Shown here piece by piece: positions 20,373 through 30,824 of a DNA stretch of 64,000 bases; the stretch's first letter is position 1; every line of letters starts with the position of its first letter. Location: contig CM055265.1 of the NCBI GenBank assembly GCA_029237695.1, positions 79,974,447-80,038,446 on the forward strand, read 5' to 3'. Origin of the DNA: Conchocele bisecta. Lineage: Eukaryota; Mollusca; Bivalvia; Lucinida; Thyasiridae. Both the position numbers and the translations under genes were made by a program. Below the pieces are notes generated by a model, which saw nothing but the letters and a program-made list of their open reading frames with translations, had not been told where the DNA came from and searched no databases.

Positions 20373-20606
20373 TTAACCCTTACACCGCTATCTTAAATCT
20401 TTTGTTGTCTGCTGTTTATTTTCTGTTTTCCATTTTTATCATCAAAAACATGCGTTGACAGCACTTTAGAATAATTTACAACATGCTTTGACAGCACTTC
20501 ACAATCATTTCCAATGTGCTGTCAAACCATGTTTTTATTGAGAAATATGGCAAGATATAAACGCAACAACAGACGACAATTGCTGTGTGTAGCGGTCTAC
20601 GGTTAA
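20373..20606. mobile_element. PB1 MITE, TTAA-flanked
   Basis: TTAACCCTTACACCGCTATC to GCGGTCTACGGTTAA. The arm TTGACAGCACTT is doubled on the left side (20456, 20491), as in the copies at 23578 and 24871, marking a subfamily. Confidence 0.8.
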
Positions 20607-21052
20607 ATGTACATGTCCACTCAGTAGGCACATGTTCTTAAAAAAATTAAGTAAGTTAAGAATTTTAAGTTAGATATGACATTTTCTGGCAAAATAAAAA
20701 CAAAATAAACATTCATTCACATTACCCCACGTATTGATTGGCATTATTATACATTTTATATCAGATGTAAATGTCCACACTGATATCAGGGGCAATAACC
20801 ATGTTTCCTTAAAATGTTAACGGATATAATATTTATAAAGTATAAAAAACACATGCCTCATTTGCATATTAAAATAGCCTGATACCACCGCGAGTCACTA
20901 TCAGTAAAATAAATATTACTAAATGATTATATGTGTATAGCGGGTACGTACTCGTAATTTTTAGAACTGGTGGAGTAGTTAATTACACAATTATACACTT
21001 TTTTAATTCCCATAAAGAACATTTTGTGCATACTGAGTGTGTGTACCTTTAA
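20607..21052. mobile_element. M8 element
   Basis: ACATGTCCACTCAGTAGGCA, CCCCACGTATTGATTGGCAT, TCAGGGGCAATAACCATG, CTCATTTGCATATTAAAATA with GCCTGATACCACCGC, then TAGCGGGTACG. Other copies run the opposite way (24512, 29588, 60885). Non-coding; superfamily not assigned. Confidence 0.7.
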
Positions 21053-21054
21053 TA

Positions 21055-21150
21055 ACAAAGCAATATAGATCGTGATCAGGCTACACGAGTGCTATTTGAT
21101 CTGGATCTACACTGGTCATAATTTCCATAAGCCCATTGTAAATCATCCTG
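21055..21150. mobile_element. M12 fragment
   Basis: CAATATAGATCGTGATCAGG, CTATTTGATCTGGATCTACA and TTTCCATAAGCCCATTG match the right part of M12. Confidence 0.6.
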
Positions 21151-21207
21151 TGTAGCCTGATACTAGAAACACAAATATATTTGTGTTTCGAGTATCAGCT
21201 TGCATAG
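21150..21207. repeat. Short hairpin
   Basis: GATACTAGAAACACAAATAT faces ATTTGTGTTTCGAGTATC. It lies between an M12 fragment and the large palindrome. Confidence 0.7.
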
Positions 21208-21267
21208 GGTGTAAATTGTGAGGTTTCTTGTGCACATTGCCCACAAAGTAAACCTGATACAGCTCAT

Positions 21268-21765
21268 CTGCCAGAAAGCACACAGGTTGAAGTAACGGAC
21301 CGAGGTCTATAAATACATTAAATATACCTAAAAGCATTCATAAGTGAAAAAAAATAAGCTATTATAATATATTGTTTTTACTCCCTCATATACACATCTT
21401 CTGTGTATATGAGGGAGTAAAACAATTTTTTTTTTAGCTTATTTCTTTTTCACTTATTAATGCTTTTAGGTATATTTAACCCATTTCATGCTGAGGATAC
21501 TCCGATTTTTGTTGAAAAAATCTCATTATTTTGTTCATTCATCGATAAAGGTATATGTTGTTACCATTCATTTGAACCGTCTCGTTGAGACGGTTCAAAT
21601 GAGTGGTAACAACATATACTTTCGAAAGGATATAAAGAAAATAGGGATATTTTTCTCTCAAAAGGTTCATACTACATGTACTAAAAGTGTATCCCGTCTG
21701 TAATGGGTTAATGTATTTATAGACCTCGGTCCGTTACTTCAACCTGTGAGAAAGCGTGCACTCAT
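21268..21765. repeat. Large palindrome split by PB2
   Basis: Left arm from CCAGAAAGCACACAGGTTG, AACGGACCGAGGTCTATAAA, ATTAAATATACCTAAAAGC to the centre near 21404 (TACACATCTTCTGTGTA). The right arm mirrors it but is broken by PB2 at 21476-21711, then resumes TGTATTTATAGACCTCGG. Arms of about 130 bp with few mismatches suggest a recent hairpin transposon. Confidence 0.85.
21476..21711. mobile_element. PB2 MITE with TTAA target duplication
   Basis: TTAA at 21476-21479 and 21708-21711. The host palindrome's other arm has a single TTAA at the matching place, so the empty site is known. Ends CCCATTTCATGC and CTGTAATGGG. This copy is the best proof in the window that PB2 uses TTAA. Confidence 0.92.
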
Positions 21766-21770
21766 CTATG

Positions 21771-22047
21771 TCATATGAGATGTGCCTTGTGATTTTGTAC
21801 CTAAGAACATGTGCGATTTTTCATGGCAAATATTTACAGAAATTGTGATATTTACTGTACAAGATGTCGAAAGTTGATAAAAGTTTCATAGCAAATGCGG
21901 AATAGAATTTCGCATTTGCTATGTACATTTTGTCAACTTTCGATGTCATTTACGGAAAATATCATAAATTCTGTAAATATTTTTGATGAGCTAACGCACT
22001 TATTCTTAATTATGTACAAAATCACATGGCGTGTCTCATATAAGCTC
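21771..22047. mobile_element. M5 hairpin MITE
   Basis: GAGATGTGCCTTGTGATTTT to ACAAAATCACATGGCGTGTC. The centre pairs GCAAATGCGGAATAGAATTT with CGCATTTGCTATG. It is followed by the same 43-bp segment as at 19691. Confidence 0.75.
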
Positions 22048-22275
22048 CCTTTTATCCATTGGCAGCCCAGGTACAGTTGGCCATTCCTTAACCTTTTCAT
22101 GGAAAAATAAGAAAAATATGCTATATTTGTGGTCTGTTTATTGTTTTTTGTAACATGATAAAGATAACACAAATTTTTCATTGCTTTTTGATACTCACTA
22201 CTTCTAATTTCAATTGGGTTTTTGGCAATTTTAATTTGGTATTTAAGCAAATACGCACCTTATCTGGAGCGCTGG
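22048..22275. mobile_element. 43-bp segment plus M6 right half
   Basis: CCTTTTATCCATTGGCAGCC, then CATGGAAAAATAAGAAAAAT, TGGTATTTAAGCAAATACG and ACCTTATCTGGAGCGCTGG. The left arm of M6 is absent. Confidence 0.65.
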
Positions 22276-23577
22276 TCCATATATTATTTCTGTCTTGTCT
22301 ATAGACACCCATCATTTGAATCTCTAAAATAGCACATTATATGACATGTCACGGGAAATAGGGGTGTATATAGTATTTTGCCAGTATAACTTTTGAACAC
22401 TCAAGTTACCAGATACAGATCTGAATATTTTGCTCGGATTGATTTTCAAACTCGATATTAAACAGTAGGCCCTGATCTGGCTTCATGAAAGGTCACTGCG
22501 ACTGCGACTTAGTTTTAATTTTTGAAATGGCATCAGTACTCTATTGATACAGGAATTGGTGTGATAAGGTGGATAACTCTTGCTAACCTTCATCTTTGAG
22601 TGGACGGTGCAGTCCTTGTATAGATGGACAACAAAGCCTTAATGTTCAAAGATCGCCACTGGACGGGCGAGTCCAAGTTTAGGGGGAGATACGTGTACCA
22701 TACAATGACACGCGTGGCGTTAACCGGAAGGTTGCCAGTTCGGGCCTCCTATCTGACAGAAATGGTTTTTTTTTTATATAATATTCATTAAATGTGTGTT
22801 TTTATTAGTTTTTTAATCAGTATATCTTTTTATATGTAAAAAGTCAATACATAACGGTTTTATTTTCTATCCGCACCCCTCTTTTTCAGAACCGTCCAAC
22901 ATTACACATTTGGTCACACCTCACCGATTGTTGTCCATCTATATAGTGTTAGCTCACCGATTGTTGTCCATCTTATAGTGTTAGCTCACTGACCCAGAGT
23001 ATAGGTCACATACAGTCAGTCCTTTACCCTTGAGTGTGAGATAAAATTCTTTATTTGTTGACTTTTTCTTTCGGAATCCACGTACCGAACATATTTTTTT
23101 TTCATGTTCAGACACTTTTGGCATTGATGTATGTTTACAGCACATGGTTACTGCAAACATTCAAATTAATAATCGTTTCAAAGCCTTTGATCTGATAAAC
23201 ATATATTATATATTAAGCACAACGGTGACTTATGGATTTCTCGACTGATTATATTCAAGGTTTTATTCACACAAATTAATTTTGATAAGATCCATCAATC
23301 ATTCTAAGGTCAATTTGATCAACTGTCAAACTATCGCAGTTCTGTATTGGATTGAAGATATTAAAACAATATTGCTTATGTTATATGGGTTGCTCGCAGG
23401 GAAAAGATACCGTATGACGTTTGCAAACAGCGTAGTTCCAGATCAGCCGAACTAATTCAATGGGATAAAAAACGATGAAGGTGATCGAGACCTACATAGA
23501 AACAGTATAACATGCGGACACCTGGAAAAATTAATTTCTTTTGTTTTGATAGGTTTCATTGTAATTTATATAGACTG
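22276..23577. other. Long unassigned stretch with a tRNA-like motif
   Basis: Near 22700-22752, GCGTGGCGTTAACCGGAAGG with TTGCCAGTTCGGGCC resembles a pol III B box in a tRNA-like context but does not fold fully. TAGATGGACAACAAAG (22620) faces GATTGTTGTCCATCTA (22926), and the latter is repeated at 22962. Near 23385-23450 is an M12-like fragment. No ORF stands out. Confidence 0.4.
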
Positions 23578-23820
23578 CCTTAGACCGCTACTCACAACAA
23601 TTGTCGTCTACTGTTGCTTTTATATCTTACCTTATTTCTCAATAAAAACATGTTTTGACAGCACTTCAGAATCATTTCCAATGGAAATGATTCTGAAGTG
23701 CTGTCAAAGCATGTTGTAAATTATTCTAAAGTGCTGTCAAAGCATGTTTTTGATGATAACAATGGAAAATAGAAAATAAACAGCAGACGACAAAAAAAAA
23801 AAAAAACGGTCTATGGGTTC
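23578..23820. mobile_element. PB1 hairpin MITE
   Basis: CTTAGACCGCTACTCACAAC to AGCAGACGACA and a 15-A run, then ACGGTCTATGGG. The centre is a palindrome ATTTCCAATGGAAAT. The terminal TTAA is lost on both sides. Confidence 0.7.
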
Positions 23821-23858
23821 ACAAAAACATGCCTTGGCACACTATTATACCTGAAGTA

Positions 23859-23927
23859 CAGTGGAACCTCTCTAAACCGGACACCCTGGGGGCTCCCCAG
23901 GGTGTCCGGTTTAGAGAGGCTCCACTG
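23859..23927. mobile_element. TG minimal hairpin, 69 bp, TA-flanked
   Basis: CAGTGGAACCTCTCTAAACC to GGTTTAGAGAGGCTCCACTG with TA on both sides (23857-23858, 23928-23929). Nearly perfect arms meet at CCCTGGGGGCTCCCCAGGG. It is the smallest hairpin form and resembles the ancestor of the minisatellite at 55281. Confidence 0.85.
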
Positions 23928-24186
23928 TATCTGTTCAGTCTGATCATGGCAGCTCTCGTTGAATGGCTATACACAGCTAAATCTAGCTGAGACAGCACCG
24001 GGTATTGGCGCCGAAATCTTGTGTCTCTGGACGCCCTAGATCATATACAGTTACAATTTATATAAAATTACCAAGTCATTTTGATATTGTTGATGTTGAA
24101 AATATATCATAGAAAATCTGAGGGTTGAAAATGCAGATACACTTAGTTAACAATGAACAACTGCCAGATTATTTATGACTATTAAT

Positions 24187-24340
24187 CAGGGCCCGGTTGC
24201 TCAAAACATCCGTTAGCTTAACGGACTGTTAAATCCTTAACTGAATGATTAAAATCTCTGTTTTAACAGAGATTTTAACCATTCAGTTAAGGATTTAACA
24301 GTCCGTTAAGCTAACTGATGTTTTGAACAACCGGGCCCTG
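24187..24340. mobile_element. Near-perfect 154-bp hairpin
   Basis: CAGGGCCCGGTTGCTCAAAA faces TTTTGAACAACCGGGCCCTG. Arms of about 75 bp differ at only a few positions and meet at CTCTGTTTTAACAGAG. Termini resemble M3 (CAGGGGCCCGTT), so the two may belong to one superfamily. It would fold as long dsRNA if transcribed. Confidence 0.85.
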
Positions 24341-24511
24341 ATATACAAGGCAACAATATACTACAGGACAGATGATAAATTTGAAGGGGAAGTCGGAATA
24401 TTATAATAAATTGGTAAATTTATCAATTGATATATCGGCAGAAGATTTGGGCCTGCGACTGAGAAAAAGAACAGACGGACAGGTGTGGCAATTATATGTA
24501 CTCTGAATTCA

Positions 24512-24870
24512 TTTTAAAGGTACATGCCCATTCAGTAAGCACACAATGTTCTTTATAAGAATTAAAGAAGTGTATAATTGTGCCACTATTACATTTGTTC
24601 TAAACATTTCAAGTGCCCGATATACATTATATAATCATTTAGTAATAGTTATTATCAGGCTATTTTCATATGCAAATGAGGCATGATATTTTTAATTATT
24701 TATACTAATTAAATGTGTCACGGTTATCGCCCCTGATATTGGTGTGGAAATTTAATTTGATATAAAATGTATAATAATGCCAAAGAGTTAATGGTGAATT
24801 TATGTTTATTTTGCCAGAAAATTTCGCAGATGATGTCTGATATAAATAATAGTTTGTGCCTACTAAGTGC
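24512..24870. mobile_element. M8 element, reverse orientation to 20607
   Basis: GGTACATGCCCATTCAGTAA, TAGTAATAGTTATTATCAGG, TTTTCATATGCAAATGAGGC, CGGTTATCGCCCCTGATATT, ATAATAATGCCAAAGAG, TTGTGCCTACTAAGTGC. It contains GCATGATATTTTTAATTATT, the empty site used to read the Hel-C insertion at 61059. Confidence 0.75.
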
Positions 24871-25104
24871 CTAACCCTTAGACCGCTATCTTATTTTTTT
24901 GTCGTCTGCTGTTTATTTTCCATTTTTCAAACATGGTTTGACAGCACTTTAGAATAATTTACAACATGCTTTGACAGCACTTCAGAATCATTTCCAATGG
25001 AAATGATTCTGAAGTTCTGTCAAACCATGTTTTTATTGAGAAATAAGGCTAGATATAAAGCAACAGCAGACGAGAATTGTTGTGAGTAGCGGTCTAAGGG
25101 TTAA
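24871..25104. mobile_element. PB1 MITE abutting M8
   Basis: CTAACCCTTAGACCGCTATC to AGCGGTCTAAGGGTTAA (TTAA 25101-25104). It contains CTTATTTTTTTGTCGTCTGC, the empty-site model for the Hel-J insertion at 57840. Confidence 0.8.
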
Positions 25105-25719
25105 GGAGCATAATAAATATGTTCAGCAGTGAAAGAGAGTGCCAGATATGTTCTTCTGTCAGTCCGAGATATGTGTTAACGATTTCGGCTACCTACTATC
25201 TCTGTTATGTGGGGGACGAACTTACAGATATACGAACAGACAGGTAGACACCAATGCCAAAAAAGTATATATTCATTATTTGTCAAGCCCACGTGGAGAA
25301 ATCGAGACATGGTGATGACATTGACGTCTGTGCGTGCGTCCATTCATTTGTCCAAAATCTGTTTTATTAAAATCTTTGAATTGCTTTTATCTGCAGCCAT
25401 CAGTCAGATTGCCCTATAGGTTTCGCCTGTCTGTCATCCGTCTGTTCGTCTGTCTGTCCGTCTGTTTATTTTCAAATCATCTATAGGGGCCCTAAGCGCG
25501 TTGACAGGCCACATTTTCTAGTTGCTCATTGTCATGTATGTTTTCATTCTGTGGCTCACCCATGTGACCTGCATGGTCATTGTCAAGGCCGAATAATGTG
25601 CGAAACTGTTTTTATCACATGACTATCACATGCCTGTATGGACTTGATCGATTCAACATATGAAACTTCATGACCTACCAATCTCAATATTTCTCATTGA
25701 GAAATAGGATAAGATATTT
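25105..25719. other. Unassigned, with a decayed Helentron-like element at about 25285-25521
   Basis: CAAGCCCACGTGGAGAAATC, a GTCTGTCC-rich tract (25421-25470), then GGGGCCCTAAGCGCGTTGAC and AGGCCACATTTTCTAG (25518-25521), the Hel-B-type right end, + orientation. Left end uncertain. Confidence 0.45.
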
Positions 25720-25964
25720 TTACCCTTTCAACACCACATGCCTGTATAGTGATATTGGCAAAACGTGTAGATCCAGATGAGCCGGCTCGTGACGAGCCGT
25801 CTCATCAGGATCTGCACTTTTTGCAAGTAATTTTCATATTTTTGAGAGCAAAAACACCCCCTTTTCGTAAATGAACTAGTCTAAAAATCATTTTGTGTCG
25901 GTTGGATTGGTTGCAAAATTAACATATCAAAATCCATTCCAGTTACTTACGGGTGAAGGGTTAA
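25720..25964. mobile_element. PB3 MITE
   Basis: TTACCCTTTCAACACCAC to GGTGAAGGGTTAA. The centre is GTAGATCCAGATGAGCCGG, CTCGTGACGAG, CGTCTCATCAGGATCTGC. Family termini TTAACCCTTTCAACAC suggest piggyBac-like. The right TTAA is shared with the PB1 that follows. Confidence 0.75.
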
Positions 25965-26142
25965 AAGGCAGGAACAGAAAAATGTTGTCTGCTGTTTTTT
26001 TGTTTGCCTTATTTCTTAATAAAAACATATTTTGGCAGCGCATAAGATCTATGCTGTCAAAAAAGTTTTCATCAAGAAAACAAAACAGAAAATAAAAAAT
26101 AAACAGCAGACGACAAAATTTAATTCATCGTCACAAATGTTA
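25961..26142. mobile_element. PB1 variant sharing TTAA with PB3
   Basis: TTAAAAGGCAGGAACAG, GTTGTCTGCTGTTTTTTTG, a short centre (GGCAGCGCATAAGATC), AAACAGCAGACGACA, ending about AAATGTTAA. Confidence 0.55.
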
Positions 26143-26570
26143 ATAATCAGCAAAATGTACCTTTTCAGAAAGAAATGAACTTGTCTGTTAGAGTGTCTTC
26201 CGTGGTTTGTGAACTATATATCTCTCGATTCCGTCTATAATGATAAACTGTCTGCCGTGATGAGAAATAGAATTCTATAAACTGAAAACATAGTGTTAAA
26301 TAATGTTACATTGGTCAAATTATTGCTCTTTAAATCTCCTTACGGGTATCAGCGGAAATTTAATGAGAGAAAAAGGCATTTTTTATTGCCTTCAACTTCT
26401 GTAGTCTATTTACTGGAAGGATGGGTGATTTGTAGTGTCTACCTCATGGGAATCAAAGTACTGAAAGAACTGAAATTATATCGCCATAAACAAGAAGTAT
26501 GATAGTGTGCCTGCCCCACACTGATGATGTCCCAATTGGCAGGCAGCCTTAATAACAACACTATATGGTC
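26143..26570. other. Unassigned sequence
   Basis: No repeat family match. A 69-codon ORF at 26293-26502 (+) has no recognisable features and is probably chance. Confidence 0.4.
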
Positions 26571-26675
26571 TGGGGCCCGTTTCACTAAACTTCGTACAAT
26601 TAAGAATTCCAGACGATCCTAAATTTGCACTTACGAACATTTTAGTCTTACGAAGTTTAGTGAAACAGACCCCAG
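26571..26675. mobile_element. M3, internally deleted
   Basis: CTGGGGCCCGTTTCACTAAA to TTTAGTGAAACAGACCCCAG, only about 105 bp because the TTTACATTTATTGAGC centre is gone. Confidence 0.75.
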
Positions 26676-26703
26676 GTATTGCTGACATTCTTTATACTCT
26701 GTC

Positions 26704-26895
26704 CTTAACCCATTCCTTAAGGAATACACCTTTACGGGTATGAAATTTATTAAACTTTTTATTTTTGTTATTAACGAAAGTATATGTTGTGACCACTCAT
26801 TTAAACCGTCTCGACAAGACGGTTCAAATGGTGGTCGCGACATATACTTTTGAGCGCATAGAAGGAAAATATTTAGGATTTTTCGCAAACATAAT
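26704..26895. mobile_element. PB2 MITE
   Basis: TTAACCCATTCCTTAAGGAA then AAAGTATATGTTGTGACC, CGTCTCGACAAGACGG, ATGGTGGTCGCGACATATAC. The right terminus is decayed. Confidence 0.7.
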
Positions 26896-27204
26896 GGCGT
26901 TTCATCATGAATTGATAGGAGTCCGTTGTCCTGGCTTTTCTATGTATGATTAGCTACATTATATCATATAATTTACTTCGCATTTTCAGTTCTTTTTCAA
27001 ACGCCAGAAGAAGTGAAAAGTGGTTGATGGCTGGAACACACATTGATGGCTGAGTTGGCCATTCCATGTGCCATATAGGATACAGTAACGAGGCAGTGTT
27101 CACATATATGTTATATATATATTTACAAAGCAATTATCTTTGAATCAAAGGATGATCAGGTATAGAACAGGTCATGTCTGGGAGCGTATTTATTAGAAAC
27201 ATAA
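26896..27204. other. Unassigned sequence
   Basis: Nothing recognisable apart from a short TA run near 27110. Confidence 0.4.
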
Positions 27205-27410
27205 TTTAATCATTAAAAAGCAGGAAACGAAAATTAATATTGTCGCCTGCTGTTTTATATTCTGTCATCTTTCTCAATAAACTCATTCTTTGACAGTACA
27301 AATGTACTATTCTAAAATGCTGACAAGGCACTTTTTGATGAGAACAATGGAAAATTGAGAATAAACAGCAGATGACAAAATTTAATTCATCGTTGTAAGG
27401 GTCAGATGGT
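27205..27410. mobile_element. PB1 MITE, decayed
   Basis: CATTAAAAAGCAGGAAACGA, TTGTCGCCTGCTGTTTT and GAGAATAAACAGCAGATGAC with CATCGTTGTAAGGG at the right. The centre is shortened. Confidence 0.6.
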
Positions 27411-27419
27411 TCAAGTTAG

Positions 27420-28085
27420 GATTGGTGTTAGTTTTATTCATGGAATTGATTCATTTCAAAAACGATGACAATAGTATATTAATTAAATTCAATAAAAATA
27501 ACGTTTCAAACTCAGAAAACATCCGTCTTGTTGGCGACCTTGACGTTCATGTCAATAATTCTGTTTGTCGGATCATCTGCAAATTTCATCAATAGCTTCA
27601 CATTGATGTATATCTACCAGTGTCATTTGGCTGACATTGACCATGGTGACCTTCACCATGGTTTTAACAATTTTGAACATACGTCCAAATGATGATTATC
27701 TCCTGATCCGTTAGTCATATCCTTACCAAACTTCATAAATAGCGTCCTCACATCATTCCAGTGACCTTGACTGTCACCTTGGTGGCCTTATCTTTTGGGT
27801 CAATAATTTTGGATGTACGTCCAAGTGTTGAATATCTCCTGATCCGTTAGTCGGAACATTGCTAACCTTAACCAATAGCTTCTTCACTTCCATGGCTATC
27901 CACCCAGTGTCATTTGTGTGACATTGACCTTGGTGACCATGACCTGCATAACTATGGTTTTGGACTTTCTCATATTGTGACCTTGACTTTGGTGACCTTG
28001 ACCTTTGTGGCGATCCCCTTGTTTAGTGGGTGAGACACTCCCTGGCGATTGATCACCTTGTTCCATTGCCCACCTAATGCCCACT
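27420..28085. repeat. Degenerate tandem core, about three units, Helentron-core-like
   Basis: CCTGATCCGTTAGTC recurs (27710, 27840) with TGACATTGACC(A/T)TGGTGACC and ACATACGTCCAA(A/G)TG between, roughly 130-165 bp apart. The coordinate-rich GACCTTG motifs resemble other Helentron cores, but neither a TA palindrome nor a CTWG end is visible. Confidence 0.5.
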
Positions 28086-28312
28086 TAATAATGAGTATTT
28101 TACGTTACTCATCCAATATAAATGACTAAACAAATCTAAAGTAATTGGAATTTAATCAAGATAATTTTGTGATTCTTCAATTAATCAGAAAATGGGCAAT
28201 TTTGTGAAGGAAAACACAACAATAGAAAATAATGCTCAAACAGTGCATATCCTGATGGGACAGCTCGTAATTACACTGTTTGGAAACATCGGTTCTGTGG
28301 TCTGCAAACATT

Positions 28313-28761
28313 TTAACCCTTTCAACACTAAATAACTGAAATAGACTGTGATATGTTCATTTAACCCTTACTAGTTACTACGCTGAATTTACTTTTTTCG
28401 TCTGCTGGAAAGGTTTTATTTTCAATATTTCTTGATAAAAACCTGCTTTGACAGCGCATGAGAATCGTCTCCACTGGAGACGATTCTCATGTGCTGTCAA
28501 AACAGGTTTTTTGTTCAGCATTACGGCAAATGAAAAACAGCAGACGACTTTTTTCGTCTCCCGCGTAGTGAGGGGATCCCATCATCACAAAATGATTTTA
28601 AGGCTAGTCCATTATAAGTAGGTGTTTTTTCTCTCTAAAAAATATGAAATTACTTGCAAAAAGTGAAGATCCCGATGAGACGGCTCGTTACGAGCCAGCT
28701 CATCAGGATCCACACTGTTTGCAAACATTGCTAAAGATGTCTGTTGTATTGAACGGGTTAA
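28313..28761. mobile_element. PB3 MITE split by PB1
   Basis: TTAACCCTTTCAACACTAAA at the left. PB3 resumes at TCATCACAAAATGATTTTAA (28581), with GATCCCGATGAGACGGCTCG, TTACGAGCC and the right end TGTATTGAACGGGTTAA. Confidence 0.8.
28361..28573. mobile_element. PB1 MITE nested in PB3
   Basis: TTAACCCTTACTAGTTACTA to GCGTAGTGAGGG. The centre GAATCGTCTCCACTGGAGAC is a perfect palindrome. PB3 must therefore be older than this PB1. Confidence 0.8.
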
Positions 28762-29587
28762 ATTCTATGGTAAATGAACCACATCAAAAATCTCAGAAAA
28801 ACAATACAGCACAGTATAGCATGTATTTGATTGTTCCACTGTTATTGAAACAGCAATTAGGCAGGTTAGCTAACATGGAATTATACTCGTTTCCAAAGAT
28901 GCCAATTAGCACCTTCTGACGGGCTGTGGACTGGTGCGAGGAGGGGTGTGTAGTGATGTTGACTGATTTCTCCGTTCTAAATAAATATATGGGTTAAGGG
29001 ATAATTATTGGCAGAACGCTGAATGACTGACAACCTAAACAGCTCCCAGGTCTCAATGTTTGTGATTACCATTTGTATACAAATTGTTTTGTTTTTAGCA
29101 GCGCTCTTTGGAGTGTGGGAATATTAGAGAACAGATTTATTTATACCGTAATAACACTATGTGTCGGCTTAACATTTGTGTTGTGTTCTTAATATATAAA
29201 ACCCTTTAGCTTTTTAGAGAATCAAATAAAAAGAAGGATCTTTCTTAAATTTTTATAAAATTTAACATTATCAGAAATATTATTGTTTTTGCATTGTTTA
29301 TATGGCCGTAAAATTTGGGCAGCTTTCGTGATACAGACAGTAGTTTCGCTTTGTTGTTTTACTGTAAAACGTAGTAACTTGACGTCATCAAACTGACAAG
29401 CTCAACTGACTATCGCCAATGATGCCCTGGAAGTGGTTCTAAGGGAAGATTTTCATGATTTTCCCAGTTCGGTAACTCATCCTCAGGGACAGGGATTATA
29501 TCTCGCAAAAGGTGACCGTATATAAGCCTCAATTTTAGGTGACTACAATTGTTTTGTTGTAACCTACGTAACGCATACGTACCATAT
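28762..29587. other. Unassigned, possibly low-copy sequence
   Basis: One of the longest stretches without a recognised repeat. No ORF with domain features. A run of TTTTATAAAATTT near 29250 is AT-rich only. If any unique host sequence exists in the window, this is a good candidate. Confidence 0.4.
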
Positions 29588-29898
29588 CTTAATTTTCACC
29601 TAATAAGTACATGCCCACTGACCGATATACATATATCATCATTTAGTAATGCTTATTTTACTGATAGTGACGCGCGCGCGGTGGTATCAGGCTATTTTCG
29701 TATGCAAATGAGGCATGATATTTTTTAATTATTTGTATTGTGTGAAAATTTACGTCTGATATAAAATGTATAATAATGCCAATCAATACGTGGGGTAATT
29801 GTGAATGAATGTTTCTTTTGCCAGAAAATGTCTCAGATGATGTCTCTGATACAAATAACATTTTGTATCTACTGAGTGGGCATGTACCTTTAAGTGTT
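29588..29898. mobile_element. M8 element
   Basis: AAGTACATGCCCACTGACCG, GACGCGCGCGCGGTGG, TATGCAAATGAGGCATGAT, CCAATCAATACGTGGGGTAA, CTGAGTGGGCATGTACC. The central ATCGCCCCTGATATT block is missing. Confidence 0.75.
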
Positions 29899-29899
29899 C

Positions 29900-30140
29900 T
29901 TAACCCTTTCAACACCAAGTAACTTAATAGGATGTTCCATGCCAATGTTTCATGCTATTTCATTGGTCCATTCAAATTTTCAGGCTATTCCATTCTTCAG
30001 AAAGGGTAATTTTTTCAAATTTGATAACTTAACAAACAGTGGAGATCCTGATGAGACGGCTCGTTACGAGCCGGCTCATCTGGATCTGCACTGTTTGCAA
30101 ACATTGTCTCTATAGAGGTCTGTGGTGTTGAAAGGGTTAA
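29900..30140. mobile_element. PB3 MITE, TTAA at both ends
   Basis: TTAACCCTTTCAACACCAAG (29900) to GTGTTGAAAGGGTTAA (30137-30140). The centre is GGAGATCCTGATGAGACGGC, TCGTTACGAGCC, CTCATCTGGATCTGCAC. Confidence 0.85.
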
Positions 30141-30373
30141 CCCATTACATGAGAAATACACCGTTACGGCCGGGTATGAATTTTTTAAGATATTTTTATT
30201 TTTTGTTATTTCTCAATGAATGCACATGTTGTGACTACTCATTTGAACCGTCTCAATGAGACAGTTCAAATGGTGGTCGCGAGATATTCATGTACTTCTA
30301 ATTAAGCACATTTAAAGAATTTGTTTATGATTTTTCCCAATCAAAATGACATATACTCAGCATGAAATGGCTT
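30137..30373. mobile_element. PB2 MITE sharing TTAA with PB3
   Basis: TTAACCCATTACATGAGAAA to TACTCAGCATGAAATGG. The inner hairpin is ACTCATTTGAACCGTCTCAA facing TGAGACAGTTCAAATG. Confidence 0.75.
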
Positions 30374-30489
30374 AGGTATCACCAAATTTTGTGTTAATGC
30401 CCGTCTATACATTTAACTAAAGTACACTGGCCTGTATGTATGTGTGACTGACTGGATAAATTGGACTGATGACATCTGCGACAAGTGTA

Positions 30490-30778
30490 GACCTGTAGCC
30501 GATTTCACCAACATTGCAAAGTATAATTATCTAGCAAAGTATACTTTGAGGGAGAAATTTACCATTTAAGGATAAATTTATTATTTTTTATTATACTGAA
30601 TTTTTTACATTATCACAGCCATTTTGGCTGTGATAATGTAATAAATTCAGTATAATAATTCTGCATACTTTCAATCATCAAATAAATGCAGTGGTTAGTT
30701 ATATATGAAATAATGCATTTTGGGAAAAATAAATGATTACTCCCTCAAAGTATACTTTGGCTACTGGTCCAGCCTATC
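30490..30778. mobile_element. M7 hairpin MITE
   Basis: GTAGCCGATTTCACCAACAT, AAGTATACTTTGAGGGAG to CTCCCTCAAAGTATACTTTG, GCTACTGG. The centre ATTATCACAGCCATTTTGGC with TGTGATAAT is a palindrome. Confidence 0.8.
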
Positions 30779-30824
30779 TGGTGGAATCCTACATGTATCA
30801 GGGTCTACACTGTTATGCAATTCA

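Noticed and set aside
26293..26502. 69-codon ORF in unassigned sequence
   Set aside because: No domain, signal or splice context; length expected by chance.
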